Positions 1-7,732 of a DNA stretch of 64,000 nt are shown here, in pieces. Both the position numbers and the translations under genes were made by a program. The DNA comes from Limnohabitans sp. Bal53. GTDB taxonomy: Bacteria; Pseudomonadota; Gammaproteobacteria; Burkholderiales; Burkholderiaceae_C. The stretch covers positions 287,256-351,255 of the forward strand of contig NZ_NESH01000004.1 of assembly GCF_003063355.1 (NCBI RefSeq), given 5' to 3'. Within the stretch, counting starts at the first letter, position 1; every line of letters starts with the position of its first letter. A model generated the notes under the pieces. It was not told the DNA's origin. It searched no databases and saw only the letters and a program-made list of their open reading frames with translations.

Positions 1-114
1 CAAGCCTTTTCGGCAAATGCAGGGCCAAAACTCACAAAATTATCAATCCTGTGATGGTAGTGGATGGCTCGGCTCATGGGATGAGCCAGGGACGATTTTA
101 AAAAGCTACGCTAA

Positions 115-471
115 TCACTTGGTTCTTTTTTCAAACAGTTTGATAGCGTTTCCGACCAAAATTGCAAGTTCAAGTCGCAAGCGGATAGTTTGGCGGGTTA
201 ATCGAATCGCTCGGGTTTCTCGACCGTGTTTTGTGTTTGCCGATGCAATACGGGCAACGCCTTCTTGAGTCTTTGGGCCACCACCACAGCCATGCATCCT
301 ACAAACCGAATAGCCTTTAACTGCAAAACCACAGCATCTTTTGCCTGAGCGTTTACTTTTTGCAGTACAGCGCAATGCGAGTCGGTGGCCGAAAACGGGG
401 ACAAAATTTTCTTGCTCAGGCAGAAACATGATGAAGCCATTCAAAAGTGAGGTTGAATGCGAAAAATTCAC
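115..471 (-). CDS. Small Cys-rich HGG/GPKT-type mobile-element protein
   Basis: A 118-residue basic protein. It has a Cys cluster (RCTAKSKRSGKRC, then VCRMHG) that could bind zinc, followed by GPKTQEG and NTKHGRETRA. This pattern is familiar from small proteins of phages, plasmids and integrative elements whose function is unknown. It lies 18 bp downstream of the ParB-like gene on the same strand and is probably the last gene of the integrase-led operon. The reading frame opens with GTG at 471; an internal ATG at 429 (MFLPEQ) is an alternative start with no better ribosome site. The family resemblance is from memory; no biochemical role is claimed. Confidence 0.6.
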   Translation of the reverse strand: MNFSHSTSLLNGFIMFLPEQENFVPVFGHRLALRCTAKSKRSGKRCCGFAVKGYSVCRMHGCGGGPKTQEGVARIASANTKHGRETRAIRLTRQTIRLRLELAILVGNAIKLFEKRTK

Positions 472-489
472 AAGTCCCGTTGCAACTGG

Positions 490-1359
490 TCATATCCCCA
501 CCTCCTGCTTGTACTTTCTTACCTGACGTTCCCAATATTTGACTTGTTTGATCATTTCGCTTTTCTCTTGCATGTACTGATCGCGGCTGATCTTGATGAC
601 GTCAAGCTCAATTTTCAACTTCCGATTTTCTTCACGCAAAGTTTTAATATGGTCGTAAGAAGAGTCTCGGTCCTCTTGTGAAGAAGAAAAATTAGCTGCT
701 GCAAGTCGGTCTCGCAACTCCTCGTTTTCCAGTTCATAAAGATCCGCCACTTCTTTTAAAAGTTGAATCTCGGTCAAGTCACTGCCTTTTCGAGCTTCCG
801 CCGCGTGGTTGTCATCCAATAAATCGTACTCAAGCGGCTGAGTTTGAACTTCGCGAGGTGTAAACGTTTTCACCTTAGAAGGGGCCTCGGTGATCGTCGG
901 CGCTCTTGAAAAAGAAGAATTCAGGACTTGCCGCCTCATTTTCCCAATGAACGGCGCACTGACGCACAGTTTTTTAGCAACATCACGATCACTAAGCGCC
1001 TGAAATGCTTCAAACTTTAAAGCACGTTCGACGATGAGACGTTTGTCAGAGATAGATCTTGGAAGGCCGTGTGTCTGGTTGGCCAGAAGCGCTGCTTCCA
1101 TTGCGTCAGCTTGTGTGCCTCGAGTCACGACCGCCAAAATAGAAGCGGCGCCGGCGCGACAATGCGCAGCATAACGGTGAAACCCATCAACCAAGAACAG
1201 CTGTCCACCTACTTCATAAACATCCACCGGTGGGAAAGTGTCCCCTCTTGTTATAGCTTCGTGGTATTGGTCTATGACCTCTGTGTTTGTAGTAACGCGG
1301 CCTTGGTACTGGCCATCTGCAATGATGTCGCTGATTGAAATATTTTCTAAGTTTTGCAT
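490..1359 (-). CDS. ParB/Spo0J N-terminal-domain-like DNA-binding protein
   Basis: A 289-residue protein with a ParB-like N-terminal fold. The segment ISDIIADGQYQGR is followed by a region ending in VDGFHRYAA, the usual place of the ParB nuclease/CTPase GxHR-type motif. Next comes a helix-turn-helix-like stretch (SDRDVAKKLCVSAPFIGKMRR) at about residues 120-140 and a long C-terminal coiled coil (about residues 185-285, rich in E, R, K and L). The start at 1359 is chosen because AAAGGAA lies 6 bp upstream; an in-frame start at 1440 lacks a ribosome site. It sits in the same operon-like array as the HUH protein and integrase. It may act in partition, regulation or replication of the element rather than chromosome segregation. 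Role inferred. Confidence 0.72.
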   Translation of the reverse strand: MQNLENISISDIIADGQYQGRVTTNTEVIDQYHEAITRGDTFPPVDVYEVGGQLFLVDGFHRYAAHCRAGAASILAVVTRGTQADAMEAALLANQTHGLPRSISDKRLIVERALKFEAFQALSDRDVAKKLCVSAPFIGKMRRQVLNSSFSRAPTITEAPSKVKTFTPREVQTQPLEYDLLDDNHAAEARKGSDLTEIQLLKEVADLYELENEELRDRLAAANFSSSQEDRDSSYDHIKTLREENRKLKIELDVIKISRDQYMQEKSEMIKQVKYWERQVRKYKQEVGI

Positions 1360-1477
1360 GACATTTCCTTTACCTAGGTACGTTCTGAATGACGCGCACA
1401 GGAGTTCTATCAAGGGCATTAAGAGCCTCTTGTTGACCAACTCACTGGAAGCCCGTCAGGCGACAGTTATGCTGAGC

Positions 1478-2002
1478 TCAATGCTTAGCGTGTTGGGTAC
1501 ATTGAGGCGAAAAAGCCTCTGGGCCGTCTTTGGCCATGTAGCTCACCCAGCCATCGCTGTCGGTAATTCGCTTGATTACACATTGCTGTCCAAGCGACTT
1601 GCACCGTGTGACTGCAGCTACCACGGTTGATTCAAACTGCCCACTTAGCATTCCATCCGGGCACTTCAATGTTAGGTGAGCATGTAGTCTATTTTGGTGA
1701 CTGCCATTTTCAATAACTACAGTGGAGCCGATACGTAGTCCATAACGTTTATGGCGATTTTTGAAGCACTTCCGGCCGATTCGGTAGAGCATGTGCCGTA
1801 TGGTCTCTTCAAGACGCGCTCGACGGTTCTGAAGGAGCTCAGTCGGTGAGTCGTTTCGCAGGGTGATTGTTAGTGCATGCGTATGACCTGCGACTTGCGT
1901 CCTCAGAAAATTTTCATAGATGGTCTTGTAGCGAGCTGTCCTTTGGGCGCTCGTTACTTCTTGGGTTCCATGATCAACTCCGTTACTTTTTTGGGTAATC
2001 AT
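1478..2002 (-). CDS. Small HUH-type Rep-like endonuclease
   Basis: A 174-residue protein with the three landmarks of rolling-circle (HUH) replication initiators. ALTITLR (residues 43-49) resembles motif 1. LHAHL (His107 and His109) is an HUH metal-binding motif. SYMAK (Tyr155, Lys158) is a YxxK motif with the candidate nucleophilic tyrosine. HUH enzymes nick one strand and stay joined to its 5' end through that tyrosine, so this protein could start rolling-circle replication of the excised element. It overlaps the upstream AlpA-like gene by 4 bp. At 174 residues it is close to the minimum for a Rep domain and has no helicase domain. Family from motifs only; a transposase-like HUH role is the alternative. 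Confidence 0.6.
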   Translation of the reverse strand: MITQKSNGVDHGTQEVTSAQRTARYKTIYENFLRTQVAGHTHALTITLRNDSPTELLQNRRARLEETIRHMLYRIGRKCFKNRHKRYGLRIGSTVVIENGSHQNRLHAHLTLKCPDGMLSGQFESTVVAAVTRCKSLGQQCVIKRITDSDGWVSYMAKDGPEAFSPQCTQHAKH

Positions 2003-2220
2003 GCTGTCCCCATTTTGCTGATTAGTTGCTCAAGGTACTCAGAGGTGTGGCCACGCGCACGTCGACTGATTTTTATTGGGGGGGCAATCAACCCCTCACG
2101 CCTTAGCAAGTAGTATGTGCTACGCGATAGGCCAAGAATCAGGCAGGACTCGCGAACGCGATGAATACGGTTTGTTCTGGGAATGACTTGGCTCGAATCC
2201 CCTTGTTGCTTGCTGTTCAT
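1999..2220 (-). CDS. AlpA-like excisionase/transcriptional regulator
   Basis: A 73-residue protein with a MerR-like winged helix-turn-helix: RVRESCLILGLSRSTYYLLRREGLIAPPIKIS. This matches the AlpA/excisionase family, which controls integrase expression or bends attachment-site DNA during excision. The ATG at 2220 follows GGAG by 7 bp; a TTG one codon earlier is less likely. The gene overlaps the Rep-like gene by 4 bp, so the two are translationally coupled. Its place between integrase and replication protein is typical for a directionality or regulatory factor. Family fairly sure; exact role inferred. Confidence 0.75.
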   Translation of the reverse strand: MNSKQQGDSSQVIPRTNRIHRVRESCLILGLSRSTYYLLRREGLIAPPIKISRRARGHTSEYLEQLISKMGTA

Positions 2221-2297
2221 CAATGTACTCCAGTGGTTGTATCTGGAGGTATTTGAAATCAGCCAAAATTTAAAATCACCCTAGTGAGCCGGAGTAC

Positions 2298-2750
2298 CTA
2301 TTTTTTCGATAGGGAGTAATCCTCCCCGCGGTCGGTGTCCTTTGCGTTCCAGTCCTTTCGAACGGTCGTCGAACTTTTGCCAACTATTCCCGCTACCGTC
2401 TTGAAAGCCTCTTTTTGTTTGATTGACGCTGTTTTTGTCTTGTTAGTTGACGCAGCTATAAATCCGTTGGCATGCTTGCGCTGCATCTCTATCAGAAACG
2501 GATTTTTATTTTGCCCCGGCTTGTTAGGCTTGATGTTTAGGCACACCTCTGGATCGACCCCACATGCGATATTTTTTAAAGCTGCAACCAACCACGTAGA
2601 TAGCTCTGGCCGAAGTGGTTCGTCATACTTGTTTGAAAGTTCAATCTCTTCAGCAAGCGCATATAAATTCCGTAGCTTATCAATAAGTCCAACTTTTTTA
2701 ATGGGCACCTTAGCTTGAAGCCCTGACCAAGGATTGATTTCTTTTGTCAT
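2298..2750 (-). CDS. Unknown small protein coupled to the integrase
   Basis: A 150-residue soluble protein of unknown function. It overlaps the integrase stop by 4 bp (ATGA-type overlap), so the two are co-transcribed and coupled. The middle has a Leu/Glu-rich helical region (about residues 22-60). The C-terminal third is Lys/Thr-rich, with KTVAGIVGKSSTTVRKDW resembling a helix-turn-helix recognition segment. I recognise no named family. The position suggests a regulator or accessory factor of the integrative element. Confidence 0.55.
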   Translation of the reverse strand: MTKEINPWSGLQAKVPIKKVGLIDKLRNLYALAEEIELSNKYDEPLRPELSTWLVAALKNIACGVDPEVCLNIKPNKPGQNKNPFLIEMQRKHANGFIAASTNKTKTASIKQKEAFKTVAGIVGKSSTTVRKDWNAKDTDRGEDYSLSKK

Positions 2751-3922
2751 AGTGCAAGACCCTCCAATGCTTTTGCAGCGTGGTCAGCGCGATGATGACC
2801 ATAGTGTTTTTCGATCATGGCAACGCTCGTGCCGCTGAGTTGAGCCACGGTGAGCAGGTCAAGGCCGTTGGTTACCAAATCGGTAATAACGGAGTGACGC
2901 AGTGTGTAGGCGGTGACTGTGTTTGGTAAGCCTGCAGCCGCTGACGCTGCTTTGATTGGTTTTTTCCACGCGTCTTTGTGCCAAGCCTGACCATCGGCTT
3001 GACTCAGGAGTGGTGCTGCGGGAAGTTTGCCTTTGGTGAGGCCAGCAATAACTGCTGCGGTTGAGGGGGGGAGTTTGATTTTTCTGTCTCGGCCAGCTTT
3101 ATCTTTTCCAACAGTCAAAACTCCAAGTTTATTGTTCACCTTTTCCACCGTCAAAACTGCCAACGCTCCCGGGCGTAGAGGCAGAAGTGACATGCAGCGC
3201 AAAAGTTGGCCCAAGCTGGCTTCCGATGAATCAATCAATTTTGAGCGCTGTGCCCGGTCGAGATACGTATCGCGACGAGTTCCTGCGTTCTCTACTGCCC
3301 TCAATGCGACCCGCCACGCCATGTCATTGGTGACATCACCGTTGTCATGAGCATTGTTCAATGCCGCTCGAAGAGCAGCCATGTCGCGATTTAGAGATGC
3401 GGCGGACCTCTCGCGAATGAGAGACGGATCAGTGTGCGGATTCGTCTTCACGGGTGTTTTTGCCAATTGATTCCGCCATTCCTCAACAGTTTTTCGAGTC
3501 AGCTTGGTAAGAGCTTGATCGGCTATCTTGTGCGAATAAATCCAGCGCCTAAATCGCGCATTTATGTCTGCTGCGTTTTTTGTTGCACCCGCATCAATCA
3601 AGCTCTTTACATACCTCTCGCAAGCGACACCAACAGTAATGACTTTTGTGGAGCCTCCACGCCCAAGGTGTTCAAACCAAGCCTCGGCCTTTTTCTTGGC
3701 TGCATCGAATTGCTGGTGGGCAGGTAGGTGGTCGAGTTTGCCGTAGCTCTGACGTGTCTGCTTTTGCGTGCTTGAGTCGTAAGCCTGTGCGAGCCATGTT
3801 CCATCTCCCCCGGCTGACTTCCGAAAGCCAACGTGACAACCGGTGGTCAGCTTTTTCCAGTAAGGAGGTGTTCTGGGCTTCAAGCGGGTGCGTCCCTCAA
3901 CGGTATCAATGCGATAAGTCAT
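2747..3922 (-). CDS. Tyrosine-type site-specific integrase
   Basis: A 391-residue tyrosine recombinase. The N-terminal part (to about residue 90) looks like an arm-binding domain, the middle (about 95-215) is the core-binding SAM-like domain, and the rest is catalytic. Catalytic residues visible are Arg250 in LLPLRPGAL, the Lys-rich beta-hairpin VGKDKAGRDRKIKL, Arg342-His343 in YTLRHS, and Tyr374 in EKHYGH. It is transcribed away from the tRNA-Val fragment at 4031-4080, only about 110 bp from its start, the usual place for an integrase beside its attachment site. It most likely inserts the element to its left into the tRNA-Val 3' end. The short upstream region carries inverted repeats suited to operator or arm-site use. 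Confidence 0.9.
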   Translation of the reverse strand: MTYRIDTVEGRTRLKPRTPPYWKKLTTGCHVGFRKSAGGDGTWLAQAYDSSTQKQTRQSYGKLDHLPAHQQFDAAKKKAEAWFEHLGRGGSTKVITVGVACERYVKSLIDAGATKNAADINARFRRWIYSHKIADQALTKLTRKTVEEWRNQLAKTPVKTNPHTDPSLIRERSAASLNRDMAALRAALNNAHDNGDVTNDMAWRVALRAVENAGTRRDTYLDRAQRSKLIDSSEASLGQLLRCMSLLPLRPGALAVLTVEKVNNKLGVLTVGKDKAGRDRKIKLPPSTAAVIAGLTKGKLPAAPLLSQADGQAWHKDAWKKPIKAASAAAGLPNTVTAYTLRHSVITDLVTNGLDLLTVAQLSGTSVAMIEKHYGHHRADHAAKALEGLAL

Positions 3923-3930
3923 TTTTTAGT

Positions 3931-3973
3931 GTCCTAAAATTGTCCTAAACATCTACGAACATTTTAGGACAAT
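3931..3973. promoter_or_regulatory. Inverted repeats upstream of integrase (operator or arm-type sites)
   Basis: The site ATTGTCCTAAA (3939-3949) faces its exact reverse complement TTTAGGACAAT (3963-3973). A further direct copy of GTCCTAAAAT lies at 3931-3940. The array sits in the roughly 110 bp between the integrase start and the tRNA-derived core. It could bind the AlpA-like protein as an operator or serve as integrase arm sites. The symmetry is seen; the function is inferred. Confidence 0.5.
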
Positions 3974-4030
3974 TATGGACATTTACAAGGTGTAAACCCT
4001 GCACTTTTCGTCCGTTAACGTCTATATGCC

Positions 4031-4080
4031 CTGCATTCACACTGCAGGGGTCGCAAGTTCGAAACTTGCATCGCCCACCA
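4031..4080 (+). other. 3' fragment of tRNA-Val(CAC): attachment-site copy (left)
   Basis: Fifty bases match tRNA positions 27-76: anticodon stem CTGCA/TGCAG, 7-base loop TTCACAC (anticodon CAC), variable loop GGGTC, T stem GCAAG/CTTGC with loop TTCGAAA, acceptor 3' strand ATCGCCC, then A and CCA. No 5' acceptor strand or D arm precedes it, so it cannot be a functional tRNA. It is the target-site copy left when an element integrates into a tRNA 3' end. The intact gene should lie outside the window. Confidence 0.85.
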
Positions 4081-4443
4081 AAAATTCCCAATGAAATCAA
4101 GCACTTAGAGGAAACTCTAAGTGCTTTTTCTTTGGTTCAAAGTAGTATGGTCCGGGTTTACTACTTCTCATAGATTTTTCGATGTCTTTTCATAGATTTC
4201 GGAACTGTCAAACAAGCCTAATTCAATCTGTTCTCAGTGACGCCAGCATGGTGTCAATGCGGCCTTGCTTTTTGCCTCTGCGCAGACGCAGCTATCGCTG
4301 TGCTCAGCTTGAAAAAAACGCTACGTTTGTTTTGAAATGACTCCAGCTACTCAGCCCAGCGAGCCTAAGAAAAAACGCGCTGTAGGGCGTTTTTGATGCC
4401 CGCACGGGTGCCAGCTGCAAAGGAGCACTGCCTTAGGCAGACT
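4036..4443 (+). repeat. 408-bp island-flanking direct repeat, left copy
   Basis: This segment recurs at 63390-63797 in the same orientation with about 26 differences by eye (about 94%). The first 45 bases, from the anticodon loop to CCA of tRNA-Val, are identical. The rest holds the tRNA terminator and about 315 bp with no open gene, including two copies of TCATAGATTT and a hairpin-like AAAACGC/GCGTTTT pair at 4368-4393. The two copies are 59.35 kb apart and part ways at 4444 and 63798. Confidence 0.9.
4100..4129 (+). terminator. Rho-independent terminator of the tRNA-Val unit (left copy)
   Basis: A perfect 11-bp stem, AGCACTTAGAG with CTCTAAGTGCT, closes a GAAA tetraloop and runs into a T tract. 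It lies 20 bp after the CCA end, as expected for a tRNA transcription terminator. An identical hairpin is in the right repeat. Confidence 0.88.
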
Positions 4444-4927
4444 ATGCGCGCAAACAGTCACTAAAGGCTGAACTCGGACATTCCCACGCTGAGACTGATG
4501 TTTTGCACCCGCCATAACCGGTCGCTCGCTTAGCAATGCGACCAGTGACCGGTCTACAGCCCACAGCAGCCGCAGCTCGAAGGACAGCTTGAATAGACCA
4601 CGGCGAACGACCGCTTACTGCCTGAGTCAAAGGGTGCTTCCGACCCATTGCAGCCGGTCACATCTTTTAAGACGTTGACTTGTTTGTAGCGGTTGCTGCC
4701 GGTCGTGTCCCGCAGTCATTTGTGGGCTTTCTGCCAGTAGCGGTCGGTCGATCTTTAACCATCAGGCTCGGCAGCCGGTCAGTTCGGTCATAGGCCAATG
4801 ACCGCTACCACACATCCTATCCAGTGCTGACGGATAGGATCCATTGATGCATGGGCCAATTTGCACAACAGGCTATGACGCCCAATGAACAGGGAGCCCT
4901 GCACATTTTCGATGCAGCGACGTTTTC
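4444..4927. repeat. Gene-free region with dispersed intergenic repeat
   Basis: No gene is supported here. The stretch 4465-4637 recurs in diverged form at 44957-45127; both begin with GGCTGAACTCGGACAT and share CGCCATAACC, GTGACCGGTCTA and AAGGACAG blocks in order. The remainder is rich in CCGGTC and ACCGC words, seen also in other intergenic gaps of this window. The copper operon ends at 4928 just downstream. Confidence 0.6.
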
Positions 4928-5272
4928 TTACTGAACTAGCTGGATGTCAGTGACGATCATCTTGCCACCTTCATTGATCACCATAAACTTAATTTTTTCG
5001 CCTGGCTTGATGCTGGTCAATAAACTCTTATCTTTAGCAGTAAATACCATTGTCATTCCCGGCATATCCATATGTTTGATTTCGTCGTGTTTGATCGTGA
5101 CCTTGCCAGTTTCGAGATCAATTTTCTTGACCTCTCCGTCGGTTAAAGACGGCGTCATTTGAGACATGTTCATCTTGCTGTGATCCATGACAGCTTGGGA
5201 AAAACTGCTTAAGGGAAGAGCCGCACCAATGGTCAATAGTAAAGTTGCAATTTTGGTTTGAATATTTTTCAT
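4928..5272 (-). CDS. cusF: CusF-like periplasmic copper chaperone
   Basis: A 114-residue protein with a cleavable signal peptide (about residues 1-26, ending SFSQA) and a CusF-type domain. Cu(I)-binding positions are recognisable in IKHDEI (His) and MPGMTMVF (two Met). The Trp that caps the copper in E. coli CusF is replaced by Met (HMDMPGM, where CusF has NWPEM). CusF carries Cu(I)/Ag(I) in the periplasm to export pumps. The N-terminal part of the mature protein has extra Met/His (MDHSKMNMSQM). It is the last gene of the minus-strand copper operon, 7 bp after the DUF411 gene. No RND pump (cusBA) is present in the window. Confidence 0.82.
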   Translation of the reverse strand: MKNIQTKIATLLLTIGAALPLSSFSQAVMDHSKMNMSQMTPSLTDGEVKKIDLETGKVTIKHDEIKHMDMPGMTMVFTAKDKSLLTSIKPGEKIKFMVINEGGKMIVTDIQLVQ

Positions 5273-5279
5273 ATTTTCC

Positions 5280-5762
5280 TCATGAGTAAGAGTTAAAAAC
5301 TTTTGATGATCCGTCTTTTTGGATTAGCAAGACTTGATACGCGTCACGCCTTGCGCCGTAGACAGGACCGTCCATTCCAGGAGATCCGATAGGCATCCCC
5401 GGAACGGCAAGACCTAACGCTTGTGGTTTTTCTTTGAGTAAACGTTGAATGTCTTCGGCTGGCACATGCCCCTCAATCACATATCCACCGACCAGAGCTG
5501 TATGACATGAAGCGAACTTTTGAGGCATACCCAGTCGAGCCCGCGCTGCGTTATTACCTTGATCGTTTACTTTCAAAGAAAAATTATTCTTTTCTAAATG
5601 AATAATCCAGTCTTTGCAACAGCCACAGTTAGGGTCTTTCCAGACTTGTATAGCTATAGCGTTTGGGCTGGCTGCAATAGCAATTGAGGACGAGCACATT
5701 GAAGCTATTCCCAACAATAGCAACCGCCTCGTTGAATTTTTTGAACTGTTTTTGTCAGTCAT
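5280..5762 (-). CDS. DUF411 periplasmic metal-binding protein
   Basis: A 160-residue protein of the DUF411 family common in copper and silver clusters. After a twin-Arg/hydrophobic leader (TRRLLLLGIASMCSSSIAIA) comes a thioredoxin-like start with the metal-binding CGCC (KDPNCGCCKDWI). Then follow SCHTALVGGYVIEGHVPA and LAVPGMPIGSPGM, the usual DUF411 motifs. The start at 5762 is preferred over an upstream in-frame start at 5888, which would overlap the cupredoxin gene and precede the leader. The protein is thought to bind copper in the periplasm; its exact role is unknown. Confidence 0.8.
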   Translation of the reverse strand: MTDKNSSKNSTRRLLLLGIASMCSSSIAIAASPNAIAIQVWKDPNCGCCKDWIIHLEKNNFSLKVNDQGNNAARARLGMPQKFASCHTALVGGYVIEGHVPAEDIQRLLKEKPQALGLAVPGMPIGSPGMDGPVYGARRDAYQVLLIQKDGSSKVFNSYS

Positions 5763-5788
5763 TTCAGCAGCCCTTTCCTGTAATGAAA

Positions 5789-6283
5789 TTACTTCTTGCC
5801 AACCTTGATCGCGCCCTTCATCCCAGCTTCGTAGTGGCCTGGCATCAAGCAGGCAAAATTTAGGGTTCCAGTCTTCGTGAATTGCCAAACAATTTCGCCT
5901 TGCTGTCCTGGAGATAGTGTCACTTTGCCAGGTTCGTCATGTTCCATATCTGGGAATTTTTTCATCTGCTCCAGATGCTCGAGCAATTCCTTCTGGGTGC
6001 CCAGACTCAATTCGTGCTTGACCTTTCCTTGATTCTTGACAACAAAGCGGACCGTCTCTCCTTGCTTGACCTGAATAGATGAGGGTGTGTAACGCATGTT
6101 ATCCGTCATATCGACATTGATGGTCTGCGTTACCTTGGAGGCAACACCTGGTTTGCCAATTGCGGTTTCCTCGTCAGCATGGCCATGCCCACCGGCGTGC
6201 TTTCCAGCCGCAAAAGCCGACGCTGACAGGGTCAGAGCAACCAAAACAAAGATTTGGCGAGAAGTGATGTACTTGGGTTTCAT
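5789..6283 (-). CDS. Periplasmic cupredoxin (copper-resistance type)
   Basis: A 164-residue secreted protein with a signal peptide (residues 1-25, ending ASAFA) and a plastocyanin/azurin-like domain. The type-1 copper ligands are His in VKHELSL and Cys, His and Met in FACLMPGHYEAGM. A His-rich segment (KHAGGHGHADEE) follows the signal peptide. Such cupredoxins are found beside multicopper oxidases in cop clusters and resemble CopI, which helps copper tolerance in the periplasm. It lies between the multicopper oxidase and the DUF411 protein and is clearly co-transcribed. The CopI name is tentative. Confidence 0.82.
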   Translation of the reverse strand: MKPKYITSRQIFVLVALTLSASAFAAGKHAGGHGHADEETAIGKPGVASKVTQTINVDMTDNMRYTPSSIQVKQGETVRFVVKNQGKVKHELSLGTQKELLEHLEQMKKFPDMEHDEPGKVTLSPGQQGEIVWQFTKTGTLNFACLMPGHYEAGMKGAIKVGKK

Positions 6284-6304
6284 TCGTTAACTCCGGAAAA
6301 AAAT

Positions 6305-7732
6305 TCAGTGATTGCTATGTGATGAGGGCTTGCGCACCTTGACTTCGGTCGTTTTGGCGGGCATCTGGGCGCGAGGCATGGACTGCCCACCCTCCGCCTT
6401 GAAGCGCGCTGGTTCAGTCAACGGCCCGGTGTACTCATGGGCTACCGTGCCTTCGGGATGCTTGTACCAACCCGGGTCCTTGTAGTCCCCCGGCTTTTGA
6501 TTACGGCGGACCTTCAGAACGCTGAACATGCCACCCATTTCGACCGATCCGAAGGGGCCTTGGCCAGTCATCATCGCAGCGGTGTTGTCAGGGATGGGCA
6601 TTTCCATCTCAGTCATGTCGGCCATACCACGCTCACCCATGACCATGTAGTCTGGAATCAGGTTATTGATCTTCTTGGCGATGCTACGGTGATCCACACC
6701 AATCAATGTCGGAACGTTATGACCCATGGCGTTCATGGTGTGATGGCTTTTGTGACAGTGGAAGGCCCAGTCCCCTTCCTCATCTGCCAGAAACTCGATC
6801 TGTCGCATCTGACCGACGGCCACATCGGTCGTCACTTCATGCCAGCGGGTGCTCTTGGGTGTCGGGCCACCGTCCGTACCAGTGACGAGGAACTCATGGC
6901 CGTGCAAATGTATGGGGTGGTTCGTCATCGTCAGATTGCCAATGCGAATACGCACCTTGTCGTTCAGGCGAACATTGAGGCTGTCAATGCCTGGAAATAT
7001 CCGGCTATTCCAGCTCCACAGGTTGAAGTCCAGCATTGTCATGATCTTGGGGGTGTAGCTGCCCGGATCGATGTCATAGGCGTTGAGTAGGAAGCAGAAG
7101 TCTCGCTGGACCTCATCAATCAGATCATTCTTGACCTTAGGATGGGTCACCCAAAAGCCCATCATGCCCATGGCCATCTGTGTCATCTCATCAGCATGCG
7201 GGTGGTACATGAAGGTGCCAGGCCGGCGCGCGACGAACTCGTAAACAAACGTCTTGCCGGAGGGAATAGCCGGCTGGTTCAGTCCGGCCACACCGTCCAT
7301 GCCGTTGGGCAGGCGCTGCCCGTGCCAATGAATGGAGGTATGCTCTGGCAGCTTGTTGGTCACGAAGATCCGTACGCGATCGCCCTCGACCACTTCAATC
7401 GTGGGCCCCGGGCTCTGGCCGTTGTAGCCCCAGAGATGGGCTTTAAAGCCAGGGGCCATTTCCCGCACTACTGGTTCGGCGACCAGGTGAAATTCCTTGA
7501 CGCCTTGATTCATGCGCCATGGCAAAGTCCATCCATTCAGCGTCACCACCGGGTTGTAGGCGCGTCCGCTGTTGGGGACAAGCGGCGCCATGGTGTTAGG
7601 GCTGGTCTGTATTACAGGCTCAGGCAGAGCGGCCATCGCCACGCGGCTGACCGCGCTGGCGGCCACGGCACCACCAGCAATCCCGGCGTACTTAAAAAAG
7701 TCTCTTCTGGAAGTCATCGTTGTATCTTTCAT
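6305..7732 (-). CDS. copA: Tat-exported multicopper oxidase (CopA-like)
   Basis: A 475-residue multicopper oxidase that likely oxidises Cu(I) to Cu(II) in the periplasm. A Tat signal (TSRRDFFKYAG) opens the protein. The four copper motifs are present: HWHGQRLPNGMDG, YHPHADE, HPIHLHGHEF and HCHKSHHTMNAMGH. Met-rich stretches (MTQMAMGMMG; MADMTEMEMP) may bind Cu(I). It is shorter than classical CopA (about 600 residues) and lacks long Met repeats. It starts directly after the stop of the TolC-type gene. The in-frame ATG at 7717 (MTSRRDFF) is an equally good start. It leads the cupredoxin, DUF411 and CusF-like genes. Confidence 0.88.
   Translation of the reverse strand: MKDTTMTSRRDFFKYAGIAGGAVAASAVSRVAMAALPEPVIQTSPNTMAPLVPNSGRAYNPVVTLNGWTLPWRMNQGVKEFHLVAEPVVREMAPGFKAHLWGYNGQSPGPTIEVVEGDRVRIFVTNKLPEHTSIHWHGQRLPNGMDGVAGLNQPAIPSGKTFVYEFVARRPGTFMYHPHADEMTQMAMGMMGFWVTHPKVKNDLIDEVQRDFCFLLNAYDIDPGSYTPKIMTMLDFNLWSWNSRIFPGIDSLNVRLNDKVRIRIGNLTMTNHPIHLHGHEFLVTGTDGGPTPKSTRWHEVTTDVAVGQMRQIEFLADEEGDWAFHCHKSHHTMNAMGHNVPTLIGVDHRSIAKKINNLIPDYMVMGERGMADMTEMEMPIPDNTAAMMTGQGPFGSVEMGGMFSVLKVRRNQKPGDYKDPGWYKHPEGTVAHEYTGPLTEPARFKAEGGQSMPRAQMPAKTTEVKVRKPSSHSNH

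Noticed and set aside
4031..4080. A functional tRNA-Val gene at 4031-4080 (or 63390-63434)
   Set aside because: Only the anticodon arm or loop, variable loop, T arm and 3' acceptor strand are present. No GGGCGAT 5' strand or D arm precedes either copy.
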